The notes beneath the pieces are model-generated. The model worked only from the letters and a program-made list of their open reading frames with translations, ran no database searches and was not told where the DNA came from. 64,000 nucleotides of DNA from Linanthus parryae (Eukaryota; Streptophyta; Magnoliopsida; Ericales; Polemoniaceae). The DNA is taken from the NCBI GenBank assembly GCA_023055425.1, contig JALGPY010000009.1, forward strand, positions 20,047,775 to 20,111,774. Reading direction: 5' to 3'. Position 1 is the stretch's first letter. Each line of letters starts with the position of its first letter. Shown piece by piece: positions 48,203-59,552 of the stretch. A program made the position numbers and the translations under genes.

Positions 48203-48324
48203 TAATAGCACACATGTCATTATAGCTTATGTATAGGGACTTTTATGTAAATACTTTTCTTGTATTGTTCTTTATATACAGAAATAATACTATGGGTCCA
48301 GGAGAGGACTTTCACAATCTAACG
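48203..48324 (+). repeat. 5' LTR of the young copia element
   Basis: The 122-bp repeat begins TAATAGCACACATG and ends CAATCTAACG. It contains a TATATA promoter-like word near 48275. Confidence 0.9.
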
Positions 48325-48336
48325 TGGTATCAGAGC
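48325..48336 (+). other. Primer binding site of the young copia element
   Basis: TGGTATCAGAGC directly follows the left LTR. Confidence 0.9.
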
Positions 48337-48668
48337 TAGGGTTCTAGCTCCCTTTTCTTCTTCTTCTCTCCGGCCTCACGCCACTGCAGCTGATCCGGCG
48401 ACCATTAACGCCGATCAAGCACCGTCCCTCAACCTCTACAAACCCTCGACTGTTCTCTGTTTTGGCGTAATACAGTCGTTTGTTTTTTATCTCACCAGCC
48501 CGTCCATTTGAATCGGAATCGAAAACCGAGCATAGTCCCAAAATTTCACGTCGAAACAACGCCGGACGCTCCCGCACGCGCCGTCGGAACTCCTGCGGCC
48601 CCGCCTCCACGCCGATCCACGCGCCACGCGGCTCCATCGCTCAAATCCACGTGCGGGTCACCAACACG

Positions 48669-48775
48669 GCTCGGCTTCCGTGTGAGCCGTTTTCCCCTTG
48701 TTCCGGCTCGGCTTCCGTGTGAGCCGTTTCCCCTTGTTCCGGCTCGGCTTCCGTGTGAGCCGTTTCGTCCCCTGC
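48669..48775 (+). repeat. Three tandem copies of a 36-37-bp unit in the copia leader
   Basis: The unit contains GCTCGGCTTCCGTGTGAGCC followed by GTTTCCCCTTGTTCCG. It occupies the place where gag would be expected. Confidence 0.85.
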
Positions 48776-48953
48776 ACCGGCTCCACTTTAGCCGCATCAG
48801 ACTTGCGGCTTCCTTCCGGCTTGGCGGTCAGCACGCGGCTCCATCTGAGCCGTGACTCTTTCTTGGCTCATCTCTAAGCTCCTGGTCAAATTAACCAAGC
48901 GAATTGAGTCTCCGACCTGTTGACGGCTGTTTGGGCTCGATTTTGATCAAAAT

Positions 48954-50447
48954 TTGACTTGTCCGGATCCTTTCCTAAGGTTTTTCGACATTCTGAATCC
49001 GTTTCCAGACTCCGTTTCGCGAAATTCGGTCCTTTCACTGCATTTTCTAGTACTCCATGGCCTCCACAACTACATGGCCTACACCAAATCAGGGGGCCGA
49101 TGGATTTGGCGTCCTGCACTGCTACACACTCCACCGCCTCCAGCACTCGGACAGAGTGTACATCATCCGAACTCTAGCAAACGCCAACATGCTCTCACAG
49201 CGACACCGGACAACACTTGGTATATGGATTCGGGGGCCTCTTCACATCTTACATCTCAGTCGGGTATGCTATCTTCTGTCTCCTCAGATAGTCCTATTTC
49301 TCATATGTTCGTTGGAAATGGTATGACTATTCCGGTTTGTGGTTCCGGTCAGCAGACTCTCAGTACCCATAATCGACCTCTTCACCTCAATAAGGTTCTT
49401 TTCACCCCTCACATTATTAAAAATCTTGTTTCCGTTCGTCAATTCACTGTTGATAATCATGTCTCCGTTGAATTTGACCCCAAGGGATTCTCTGTCAAAG
49501 ACCTTCATACGGGGGAAATATTGTTGCGAAGCAATAGTACTGGAGATCTTTATCCGCTTCACTCCACTCCACCAACTTCCCAACCGCAATCTCTTGCCGT
49601 TCTCCCGGCACCTGTGTGGCACAACCGTCTTGGCCATCCTGGAAGCCAAGTCTTAGACTACCTTCGAACTCATAGTCATATCTCTTCTACTAAAGCTCCG
49701 AACACCACTTTATGCCATGCTTGTCAGACTGGTAAACATGTTCGGCTACCTTTTTCCCCTTTTTTATCTTCTACCGCTGCACCATTTGACCTTATTCATA
49801 GTGATTTGTGGACTTCTCCCGTTCTTAGTAAATCAAAGTACAAATACTACCTATTATTGCTTGATGATTTCTCTCACTTCCTATGGATTTATCCCTTGAA
49901 ACAAAAATCTGATGCTTTTATCAAATTCAAGCAATTCGGTAATTTTGTTCGTACTCAGTTTCATACACAAATCAAGACATTCCAATGTGACCTAGGGGGT
50001 GATTTCGATAATGGTCCTTTCCATGACTATGCCGCTCAAAATGGTCTTATCTTTCGTTTCGCGTGCCCTCAAACCTCCCCTCAAAATGGTAAGGCCGAAC
50101 GCATGATTCGTCGTGTCAACGACATCTCTCGCACCCTTCTTGCTCAGGCCTCCCTCCCCCCTCCTTCTGGGTTGAGTCTTTGTCTACAGCAGTCTACTTG
50201 CACAACATTCTTCCCACTACTGCACTTCAGAACAACATTCCAACTGTCGTTCTCTATCAGCGCATACCCACCTATGATCATCTTCGCACTTTTGGGTGTT
50301 TGTGCTACCCAAACCTTTCTGCCACAGCTCCCCATAAGCTTGCTCCCCGCTCCGCTCGTTGTGTCTTTCTCGGATACCCTCCGAATTTTAGAGGCTACCG
50401 CTGCCTTGACCTCTCCACCGGTCAAGTTCACATCTCTCGTCATGTAA
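48954..50447 (+). pseudogene. Copia protease-integrase, frameshifted at the end
   Basis: The 497-codon frame has the protease site WYMDSGASSHLT (residues 89-100), the pre-integrase motif VWHNRLGHPG (221-230), zinc-binding CHAC (254-257) and the integrase core with D283 (HSDLW), D346 (QCDLGGDF) and E382 (KAERMIRR). The usual N at the second aspartate is L. Near 50160 a one-base deletion in a C-rich run puts the rest into another frame, which continues properly from 50180. The start codon shown is arbitrary, since gag is missing. Confidence 0.85.
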
Positions 50448-50749
50448 CATTCGATGAGTCTGTCTTCCCCTTCTCTACTCCTGGCTCAGCCTCCCTTCCC
50501 GTGCACCGGTCTCATGACCCGGACAACAGCCTTCCTCCCGCTGCTTTTATCCGACAGTGCCATACTCCCTCTACTCCTCCCGCACCCGTCCAGTTAGGAT
50601 CACCTGTGCCCGCCCCTGGCCCTTCGGACCACTCTCCTATGGGTCCCTCTAGCCCTTTGGCTCCACCTCTTCCGGTACTCGAGCAACCACCCCCCGCCCC
50701 TCCACACTCCCCTGCAAATGACCACCCGATCCAAACACGGCATCTATAA
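50180..50749 (+). pseudogene. Copia integrase C-terminus and linker
   Basis: The frame continues the integrase with AVYLHNILPT, FGCLCYPN and CVFLGYPPNFRGYRCLD. It runs into a Pro/Ser-rich linker and changes frame again near 50710. Confidence 0.85.
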
Positions 50750-52349
50750 GCCCATTCAGCGTCTTACTCTCCATGCCCAAACTCCTCCCTCCATCTCTCC
50801 CTTACCTAAATCCCATGTGTCTGCTGTATCAGACCCACACTGGAAGGCTACCATGGATGATGAATTTGATGCTATGGTCCGGAATCATACTTGGGATTTG
50901 GTCCCGCGGCCCGCCAGGGGCAATATTCTTCGGGCTATTTGGCTATTTCGGCACAAGTTTCGAGCTGATGGTACTTTGCAGAGATACAAGGCCCGACTGG
51001 TTGCTAATGGTCGGTCCCAGATGGTTGGGGTGGACTGTGAGGAGACTTTTAGCTCGGTTGTCAAGCCGGCTACCATTCGTACTGTTTTGACCATAGCTGT
51101 GGTGCGTTCTTGGCCTATTCGCCAGCTTGATGTCAAGAACGCTTTCTTGCATGGGGATCTGGAGGAGACTGTCTACATGCATCAGCCGCCAGGTTACCGT
51201 GATTCTCGCCATCCTGACTATGTTTGTCGTCTCCGGAAATCGCTATACGGCCTCAAACAGGCACCCAGAGCCTGGTTTCAGCGATTTGCTACATTCCTTA
51301 CTAGTTATGTGGGATTTTCAGGGTGCATGACCGATGAGTCACTCTTTGTTTATCGTCGAGGATCTGACGTTGTATACCTCCTTCTCTATGTGGACGATAT
51401 CATCATTACTGGTTCTTCCTCAGCCATCCTTCAGCATCTAGTTGCGCAGTTGTCACGTGAGTTTGCCATGTCAGATCTCGGACCTCTGAATCACTTTCTC
51501 GGCATTGCTGTCTCTCGGGACTCTTCTGGGTTGTTCTTATCTCAGCGACAGTATGCTATGGACATTCTTGCACGTGCTTCCATGACGGCCTGCAAACCCG
51601 TCACCACCCCCGTTGAGACTGGTGCCAAGCTCACAGGGGGCTCTGGCCCGCCAGTTTCTGATCCTACTCTATACCGCAGTTTGGCAGGTGCACTACAGTA
51701 TCTCACCTTTACTCGCCCCGAGCTATCTTATGCCGTGCAGCAGATATGTCTCTTCATGCATGATCCTCGTGAACCTCATCTACATGCACTGAAGCGCATT
51801 CTCCGTTATGTCCGCGGCACTCTTGATCACGGGTTTAGGATCTCTACATCGGCTCCCACTGGTCTTACCGCGTATACTGATGCTGATTGGGCTGGCTGTC
51901 CTGACACTCGCCGATCCACCTCTGGTTATTGCGTTTTCTACGGTGACAACCTTCTCAGTTGGTCCTCTAAACGCCAGGCCACAGTATCCCGCTCTAGTGC
52001 TGAAGCCGAATATCGGGGAGTTGCCAATGCTGTCTCTGAGTTGTGTTGGCTTCGCAATCTTCTGATTGAGCTCCGGGTCCCACCGCCTCCTGCCTCCGTT
52101 GTGTACTGTGACAACGTGAGTGCCGTTTACCTTTCCAGTAACCCGGTCCAGCATCAGCGCACCAAACATGTAGAGATTGACTTGCATTTTGTTCGTGAGA
52201 AAGTTCGATTGGGGCAACTGCGTGTTCTTCACATCCCGGCTGACTACCAGTACGCTGACATTTTCACCAAGGGGTTGCCCCGTCATCTCTTCGAGCGTTT
52301 TCGATCCAGTCTGAGCGTCCGTTCTCCCGCTCTGACTGAGGGGGCGTAA
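50718..52349 (+). CDS. Copia reverse transcriptase and RNase H, open
   Basis: The 543-codon frame is uninterrupted. Reverse transcriptase motifs are YKARLVANGRSQ (90-101), QLDVKNAFLHGDLEE (136-150), LYGLKQAPRAWFQRF (176-190) and the catalytic LLLYVDDIIITG (221-232). RNase H motifs are YTDADWAGCPDTRRSTSGY (386-404), SSAEAEY (426-432), YCDN (463-466), RTKHVEIDLHFVREK (481-495) and DIFTKGL (514-520). The frame ends within the polypurine tract and overlaps the first bases of the 3' LTR. In the parent element it would be the C-terminal part of a polyprotein; here upstream frameshifts separate it. Confidence 0.9.
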   Translation: MTTRSKHGIYKPIQRLTLHAQTPPSISPLPKSHVSAVSDPHWKATMDDEFDAMVRNHTWDLVPRPARGNILRAIWLFRHKFRADGTLQRYKARLVANGRSQMVGVDCEETFSSVVKPATIRTVLTIAVVRSWPIRQLDVKNAFLHGDLEETVYMHQPPGYRDSRHPDYVCRLRKSLYGLKQAPRAWFQRFATFLTSYVGFSGCMTDESLFVYRRGSDVVYLLLYVDDIIITGSSSAILQHLVAQLSREFAMSDLGPLNHFLGIAVSRDSSGLFLSQRQYAMDILARASMTACKPVTTPVETGAKLTGGSGPPVSDPTLYRSLAGALQYLTFTRPELSYAVQQICLFMHDPREPHLHALKRILRYVRGTLDHGFRISTSAPTGLTAYTDADWAGCPDTRRSTSGYCVFYGDNLLSWSSKRQATVSRSSAEAEYRGVANAVSELCWLRNLLIELRVPPPPASVVYCDNVSAVYLSSNPVQHQRTKHVEIDLHFVREKVRLGQLRVLHIPADYQYADIFTKGLPRHLFERFRSSLSVRSPALTEGA

Positions 52350-52468
52350 TAGCACACATGTCATTATAGCTTATGTATAGGGACTTTTATGTAAATACTT
52401 TTCTTGTATTGTTCTTTATATACAGAAATAATACTATGGGTCCAGGAGAGGACTTTCACAATCTAACA
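52347..52468 (+). repeat. 3' LTR of the young copia element
   Basis: It is identical to the left LTR except for the last base (A instead of G). It follows the polypurine tract GACTGAGGGGGCG. Confidence 0.92.
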
Positions 52469-52479
52469 GTATCAGCTCG

Positions 52480-53290
52480 TCATTCAAACATCTTCCATCT
52501 TCCTCCACGAGCAAGAACACGGGCCATGTTATAAACTTATAATTATTTTATCATTGACACCCTCGAGAAATCCAAACGCCGATTACCTCCAAGAAGCTTC
52601 GATCACACTAGGAAGCCACGGACTCCCCAAAATCCCACAATAGATCCCAATACCGGGCTCCAGATAAAACCCCAAATCTTCAAGACCGAATCTTCTCATA
52701 TCCTTGATGCCCTTTAGCTTTACCATGTCCGGGACACTGGACGGAGGAAGCCGGCAGAGTAAGGGGTTGCCACTATTGATGAGAGTTTGAAGTTGTAAAG
52801 ATGACAAAAGTTGTGGAATAATTCTGGTAGCTTTAGTAGAAGCTTTGTGGAATTATTCCAGATAGTTGGTTTTGTGAGAGATCAAGGGACTCTAACATTC
52901 GTAAAACCCCTAAACTTGAAGGGATCTCTCCACAGAGATGATTGCTGGACAAGTTCAATGTCTGCATGGCACTGAAAGGTCTACTAGGTGCAGCAAGCGA
53001 GGACCAAATTTGTATTCCCTTGCCTTTGACACCAATGTAGTCCCATTAATCGGATAGTTCATAAATTCTTCATCCAACATACTCTAGTTCCCCAAACATT
53101 GAGGAATTATTCCTCGAAAACCTATGTGATCTAAGTCTGGAGTTTCAAGGTCTGAAAGGAGACACAATTTTGGAGAAAGAGTTCCACTCAACATATTTCC
53201 TCGAAACCTTCATATGACCAGATTCAATTTGTTTTCTGCAAGTCTTGGTGGTATTGTTCCGGTCAGATGAGTTGCCTGAATTTTTTTTTA
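52480..53290 (-). pseudogene. LRR receptor-like protein fragment
   Basis: On the minus strand short frames carry plant LRR repeats: [49 protein letters not shown] and [19 protein letters not shown], then a GNPLLCRLP motif like the cap after the last repeat. The [10 protein letters not shown] and LLHLVDLS segments match the island and following repeat of receptor-like proteins. Stops and frame changes break it. The copia element inserted next to its C-terminal end. Such proteins sit in the plasma membrane and sense ligands; this copy is inactive. Confidence 0.75.
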
Positions 53291-54121
53291 TTCAAATATA
53301 TCAATTGATAATTACATGCATACTGATCCTGCTGTCGGTCGCTCAGTAGGCAACTCGGTCCCAAGAAACTCATGTCCAGAAAGACTGTATTGAAGGGCTG
53401 CCCATTTCAGTGCAGCAGTTGTTGATGTAAGAACTCAAAAGAATATCACACCACAGCCTGTAGTACAAGCAAGACCAGCAGGGAAAGACAGCATAAATAA
53501 AAACAAACAAGTTTGGTATTTCAATTATTGCCTTATTAGTGATTTCTCAATCTATTTCCCTGCCCCAAATTTCTTCTATCATTCCCCTAGAGTAATTTAC
53601 CATATGATGCAATTTAGGAATAAAGAAAACCATACATCATTGAGAAAAGTATACATGAACTGCTGCACCACTTTATTGCCCCGACAAGATTCAAATGCAG
53701 GTAATTAACGTTGAATCAAAGAAAACAATTCCACAAATGAAAGTGCCAAAATTGCTAGTTAGATTGTTATAACCCATCAGCAATGTTACAATCAGGGTAT
53801 CAGTACTTGCAAGTTTATTCCTTAATCTATTCTACAGTAGTCCATTAATAAGCACCAAACACAAAAAGAGAAAATTAACAACCAAGTCCAAGTTCATGTA
53901 ATAGACTGAATTTTCCATTCAACATTAGACTAGCATAAAGAGGCTCAGATAAGGCTTTTCTGCATTCTGCTTTATAAGGGAAGTAGCAATCTCACCCTAG
54001 ATGCAAATTCTGAGGACATTTACCAAGTTAGAGCATGTTTGGTGACCCTGCTTTTGGCCATTGTTAGCTGAGGCAGTATTTTCAGAACATTGCACTCAAA
54101 AGAGAAATCCCCTATCTAAAC
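53291..54121 (+). repeat. Module sequence upstream of U3-like copy 3
   Basis: From about 53450 it aligns with 15880-16200 and from about 53770 with 14460-14783. No gene is seen. 53291-53450 is unassigned. Confidence 0.65.
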
Positions 54122-54293
54122 AGCCCTACTTGACCAGGATCTATTCTATAGGCTCGTACCTATGTATCCTTGAATTCTAAGGTCTCGCGTACAAGAACGT
54201 CATGTAACGCTGAGTTACTGTCTATAAATGAGACAGAGTCAATAATGTCTTCGGAATTTGCCCTGCCAAGAGTGAGAGCCACAATCTCAGACA
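54122..54293 (+). ncRNA. U3: U3 snoRNA-like sequence 3, the least degenerate
   Basis: It carries TTGACCAGGATCTATTCTAT, AGGCTCGTACC, TCCTTGAA, GGTCTCGCGTACAAGAAC and the 3' domain with GTCTTCGGAATTTGCCCTGC and GAGCCACAATCTCAGAC. These correspond to the 5' pre-rRNA-pairing domain and 3' box domain of plant U3. It ends in a run of about 24 C residues at 54300-54323 instead of a clear terminal box D stem. No snRNA-type promoter is visible upstream. Confidence 0.7.
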
Positions 54294-55340
54294 CTTCCCA
54301 CCCCCCCCCCCCCCCCCCCCCCCTGAGAAAAGTGACATCATGCCCTCTATATGTATGCTAATCGCGGCAGTATTTCAATTCTCATTCACTCAGATATGCA
54401 TGCTAAGTGATTGGATTGTTTCTTATCCTTCCCATTTTCTTCGAGTTTCTGACGCATTCCTACGATAATGGCACATACAAATAAGATACCCCCAATTGTC
54501 ATGTGTCTACAATTATGTCCGTTTAGCATTGACATTAACCAAATAACGTGTATATCGATCATAATCATTCATTTATCTTCCCCCACGTTGGAGGTCACAG
54601 TCTCACTGATACCATTCCTACCAGAACTAATGACAGCAGAGGTAACCACAGGTGATAAATAAGGATCTAAATCCAGACTCCTCAGATTAAATCTCAAACC
54701 ATGAGTACATGACTCCAAGATCAAACTACCTATTCCAAACAATGCCCAGCCCCTCAGTAGTCAGTACCTATTGCAATCAAGTATCAATATTTTATAATGT
54801 GAACAGATCTCATCATTTCAAAGAGCTGGAATAACCAGAATAAAGTTCAAACGCAGCCCACTAGTCATTTGTACTATTTTCTTAGCACCTCAAACATTTA
54901 TCTCAGAATTGGAAGACATAACCCAAGAACTAAACATAGGAAAAATTAACTGGGCTGTTTGGGAGAGCTTAAATTCGAGGGGAAAGGTTTGGTCAATAAT
55001 TTTGTCAAAATCTAGTACAAAGTTTGAAATTTACGGAATTTTCATTGGTGGAATTTTGTTTTGGGAGGGATCTCCCCCCCCCCCCCCCATAAAAAAATCT
55101 TGAATTCCCAAAAATCCAGAACTCCAGAAATTTCAATATTTACGAGAGTTTTGACCAAACCTCTCCTTTGGAATTTAGCTCTACCAAACAACCCCATTGT
55201 GGTGTCCGAAATTTCTTCTATCACCCCCAAACAGTAAGTTACCATACGACGGCACAATTTAGGAATTTTAACCATACATTGAGAAAACTATACATGATTT
55301 GTAGTATTGATAAGACAAGATAGCGACTAGTAGCTCCCTC
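54294..55340 (+). repeat. Module sequence between U3-like copy 3 and the short frame at 55341
   Basis: It aligns with 14995-15100, 15296-15500 and 16900-17470. Poly-C tracts occur at 54300-54323 and 55075-55088. No gene is recognised. Confidence 0.6.
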
Positions 55341-55445
55341 ATGGCTGACCAAGTTCGGCTGACTGTCTCTGAACTGCACCGTTTCATTACCCCCAACAAG
55401 ATACAGGGCCGGGACAACCAGATGCAGTTAATTAACAATTTATAA
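55341..55445 (+). other. Short conserved open frame of 34 codons
   Basis: It begins ATGGCTGACCAAGTTCGG and reads MADQVRLTVSELHRFITPNK before ending with TAA. The related copy at 17474 differs in the first ten codons only at third positions, all synonymous. A third copy at 16139 is frameshifted. No known domain. It could be a remnant first exon of an unrecognised gene or a chance frame. Confidence 0.35.
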
Positions 55446-56813
55446 AAGGAGGAATTCCCCACATGAAAGCACCAAAATATAGCTCATAAGACTGCCGTTT
55501 CTTATTGTATCATAACTTGCAAAAAGTTGAGCCTTCAGTACAGATTACAATACACAAGTCCATATGTAAGCACCAAATGCTAGAAACTGAATTGAACAAC
55601 CAATTTAAATTTCCCACGAGTTCATTGAATTTCCAATTCAACATTAGACATGCCAGCATAATGAGGCCTAGGATTAGTTAGTGTCTTGACTATTCTCTAT
55701 TTCTTCAGAGAAGAAAGCGGTGATCCCACCCTAGCTGCAAATTCCGGGGACAACTACCAAATTACTACTCCCTCCTAAGTCTTAACACTACAACATTATG
55801 TCATCGTTTTGCAAGTGAAGTATCCACCTTAAAATGCAGTGCATAATTCAAACACCACTAAAGTTTTCAGAAAATTATTCAATTTCCACTCCCTGTGGAG
55901 CCTGGGACGGAGGAAACAATAGAGAATCCTTGCCCAACCATTACCGGAAGAGAAAATTTTCACATATTTATGTTAGCGTCCAAGAAATTGCCACACACCG
56001 AGGATGAACTAGCCACAGTCTAAGACTCTTCACAGAAACACTGAACAAAACTAATATCATAGCCTCTTGCATCAACAACAGCATTTAAATGTCACAAAAT
56101 CATCTTGTGATTATTGTAAGGGTTAAATCAGAACAAGATTTAAATATCATAGAAAAAAAAATAAGTGGTTTTGTAAAACTCATTTTCTAAATGCAATCAT
56201 AATGCATGAGGGAAGTTTCGATCTGTAGGTGATCAGAGTCAGATGGGTACTACTTTCTGACTCCGCAATGCATAAAAGCATCAACACCTTTGCTTGATCT
56301 GAAAAGTCAAAAGTTTGACTTTTACAGCACACACTAAAAAGTGCTTCTATGATAAAGATTCCCAAATGCAGATGATTAACAGCGAATCAAAGAAAACAAT
56401 TCCCCAAATGAAAGAGCCAAAATTGCTAATTAGATTATTCATTGCCCCGTAAGGATTCAAATGCAGAAAATTAACAGAGTCAAAGGAAACAAATCCCCAA
56501 ATGAAAGCGCCTAAATTGCTATTTTGATTGTTCTTTCCCGTCAGCAACTTTACAATAGTTCATTAGTAAGCACCGGACACTAAAAATGATCAGCAAGTTC
56601 ATGGGATTGAATTTTCCATTCAGCATTAGACTAGCATAAAGAGGATCAGATCAGGGTTTTCTATTTCATAAGAGACGTAGTGATCCCACCCTAGCTGCAA
56701 ATTCGGAGGACAGTCACCAAGTTAGGGCATGTTTGGTGACCCAGCTCTTTGACATGTTAGCTGGAGCAGTATTTTCAGAGCATTGCACTCAAAATCAAGG
56801 TCCCCCATCTATA
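55446..56813 (+). repeat. Module copy with degenerate U3-like stretch
   Basis: It aligns with 21860-22560 and then with 16200-16640. A weak U3-like segment may lie at about 55930-56030. A degenerate anchor occurs near 56268. No gene is supported. Confidence 0.55.
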
Positions 56814-56910
56814 CAACACTACTTGACCAGGATCTATTCTATAGGCTCGTACCTATGTATGAGGTCTCGCGTACTAGAGCATCAAGTAATGCTGAATTTC
56901 TGTCAATAAA
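56814..56910 (+). ncRNA. U3: U3 snoRNA-like sequence 4, 5' half only
   Basis: The segment CTTGACCAGGATCTATTCTA and AGGCTCGTACCTATGTATG are present, then GGTCTCGCGTACTAGAGCAT. The CCTTGAATTCTAA part is deleted and the 3' domain is absent: sequence jumps to the next module. Pseudogene. Confidence 0.6.
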
Positions 56911-58536
<1,626 letters not shown>

Positions 58537-58555
58537 ACGAAAAACAAGAAACCCA

Positions 58556-58841
58556 GAACTGTGAAGAAACCCTTTGTGTCCTCAATCCCAAGAAGAGTCA
58601 ACGCAATCAAGCGGAGCTACAACGCTAACAGCAACAGAATCTGGCGAACAAGCCGGAGAAACAACACTCAACCCAATCTCAGAGTTGAAGCCCAAGAGGA
58701 ACTGTGAAGAAACCCTTTGTGTCCTCAATCCCAAGAAGAGTCAACGCAATCAAGCGGAGCTACAACACTAACAGCAACAGAATCTGGCGAACAAGCCGGA
58801 GAAACAACACTCAACCCAATCTCAGAGTTGAAGCCCAAGAG
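58556..58841 (+). repeat. Two tandem copies of a 143-bp unit
   Basis: The unit starts GAACTGTGAAGAAACCC. Copies at 58556-58698 and 58699-58841 are almost identical. It may derive from coding sequence (open in more than one frame), but no domain is recognised. It directly follows the TC run. Confidence 0.9.
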
Positions 58842-59330
58842 GTTTATTTGTTAAATTGCTTGATTTTTTTGCTTAAAATAGTGAAATTGAACATGAAATT
58901 GTCTAAAGTTTTAGGAAAATTATTCTTTGCCCTTGGGTAGCTGGGACAGAGGGGAAGGAGGGAATCCTTGCCCAACCATTACTGGCTGAGAAAGGTCTCA
59001 CATATTTTTGTAATAGCCTCTCCTTGAAATCGCCACAACAAGGATGAGACACAGTCAGACTCTTGACAGAAAACATAACATAACTAAAATCATAGCCTCA
59101 GGCAGTACACAAGCATCAGCAGTAGTATTCCGATTTCACATCATTATTATTGTGTTTGATGGGACAGTTAAATCAGAAGAGTTCAGAACATGATTCACAT
59201 AGCATAGAAAAATAAATAGCTATGCAAGAATCATTTCCCAAAGGCAATAATGCATGCGGGATATTAGCAGCTAGGAAGAAGCTCAGATCTTTAACTGATC
59301 GGGGTGAGATGGGTACGTACCGACTCCACC
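58842..59330 (+). repeat. Module sequence upstream of the anchor at 59330
   Basis: It aligns with 22200-22650 and 57330-57750, including a weak U3-like stretch near 58966-59070. No gene is seen. Confidence 0.55.
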
Positions 59331-59552
59331 ATGGCTGCAACCGAAAGACGAAGGAAAGACGCAAACCACGGAAAGTACGGTAGTAAATCCACACAAAGTT
59401 CAAACTATGGGTACCACGGAAACAGTACAGACGCTTGGCTGGGCTCTCTGACCCGATATACATCTTCTTTACCTCGCCAGGAAACGGATCAGGTACCCAG
59501 CTCCATCCGATCCGAAACACAGAAAGATTTTTTTATTATCACAGCCTCTTGA
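59331..59552 (+). CDS. Candidate small protein, module-encoded, unknown
   Basis: The frame starts at the conserved anchor ATGGCTGCAACC in a strong CACCATGG context and runs 73 codons to TGA. The product is hydrophilic, with STQSSNYGYHGNS in the middle and SETQKDFFIITAS at the end. The copy ending at 22874 keeps the same frame and stop over its last 50 or so codons: about half of the codon differences are synonymous and the one length difference is three bases. No known domain, signal peptide or membrane segment. The N-terminal part is out of frame in that copy and the 57.8-kb copy is broken. It may be the last intact member of a decayed gene family, or chance. Confidence 0.3.
   Translation: MAATERRRKDANHGKYGSKSTQSSNYGYHGNSTDAWLGSLTRYTSSLPRQETDQVPSSIRSETQKDFFIITAS

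Larger units (their letters stand above)
48198..52473 (+). mobile_element. Very young Ty1/copia retrotransposon lacking gag
   Basis: The 4.27-kb element is flanked by the 5-bp target duplication GTATC at 48198-48202 and 52469-52473. Its 122-bp LTRs differ only at the last base. A primer binding site follows the left LTR. The internal region encodes protease, integrase, reverse transcriptase and RNase H in copia order, with no gag zinc knuckle. Short LTRs of about 120 bp suggest an Ale/Retrofit-type lineage, which is inference. Confidence 0.92.
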
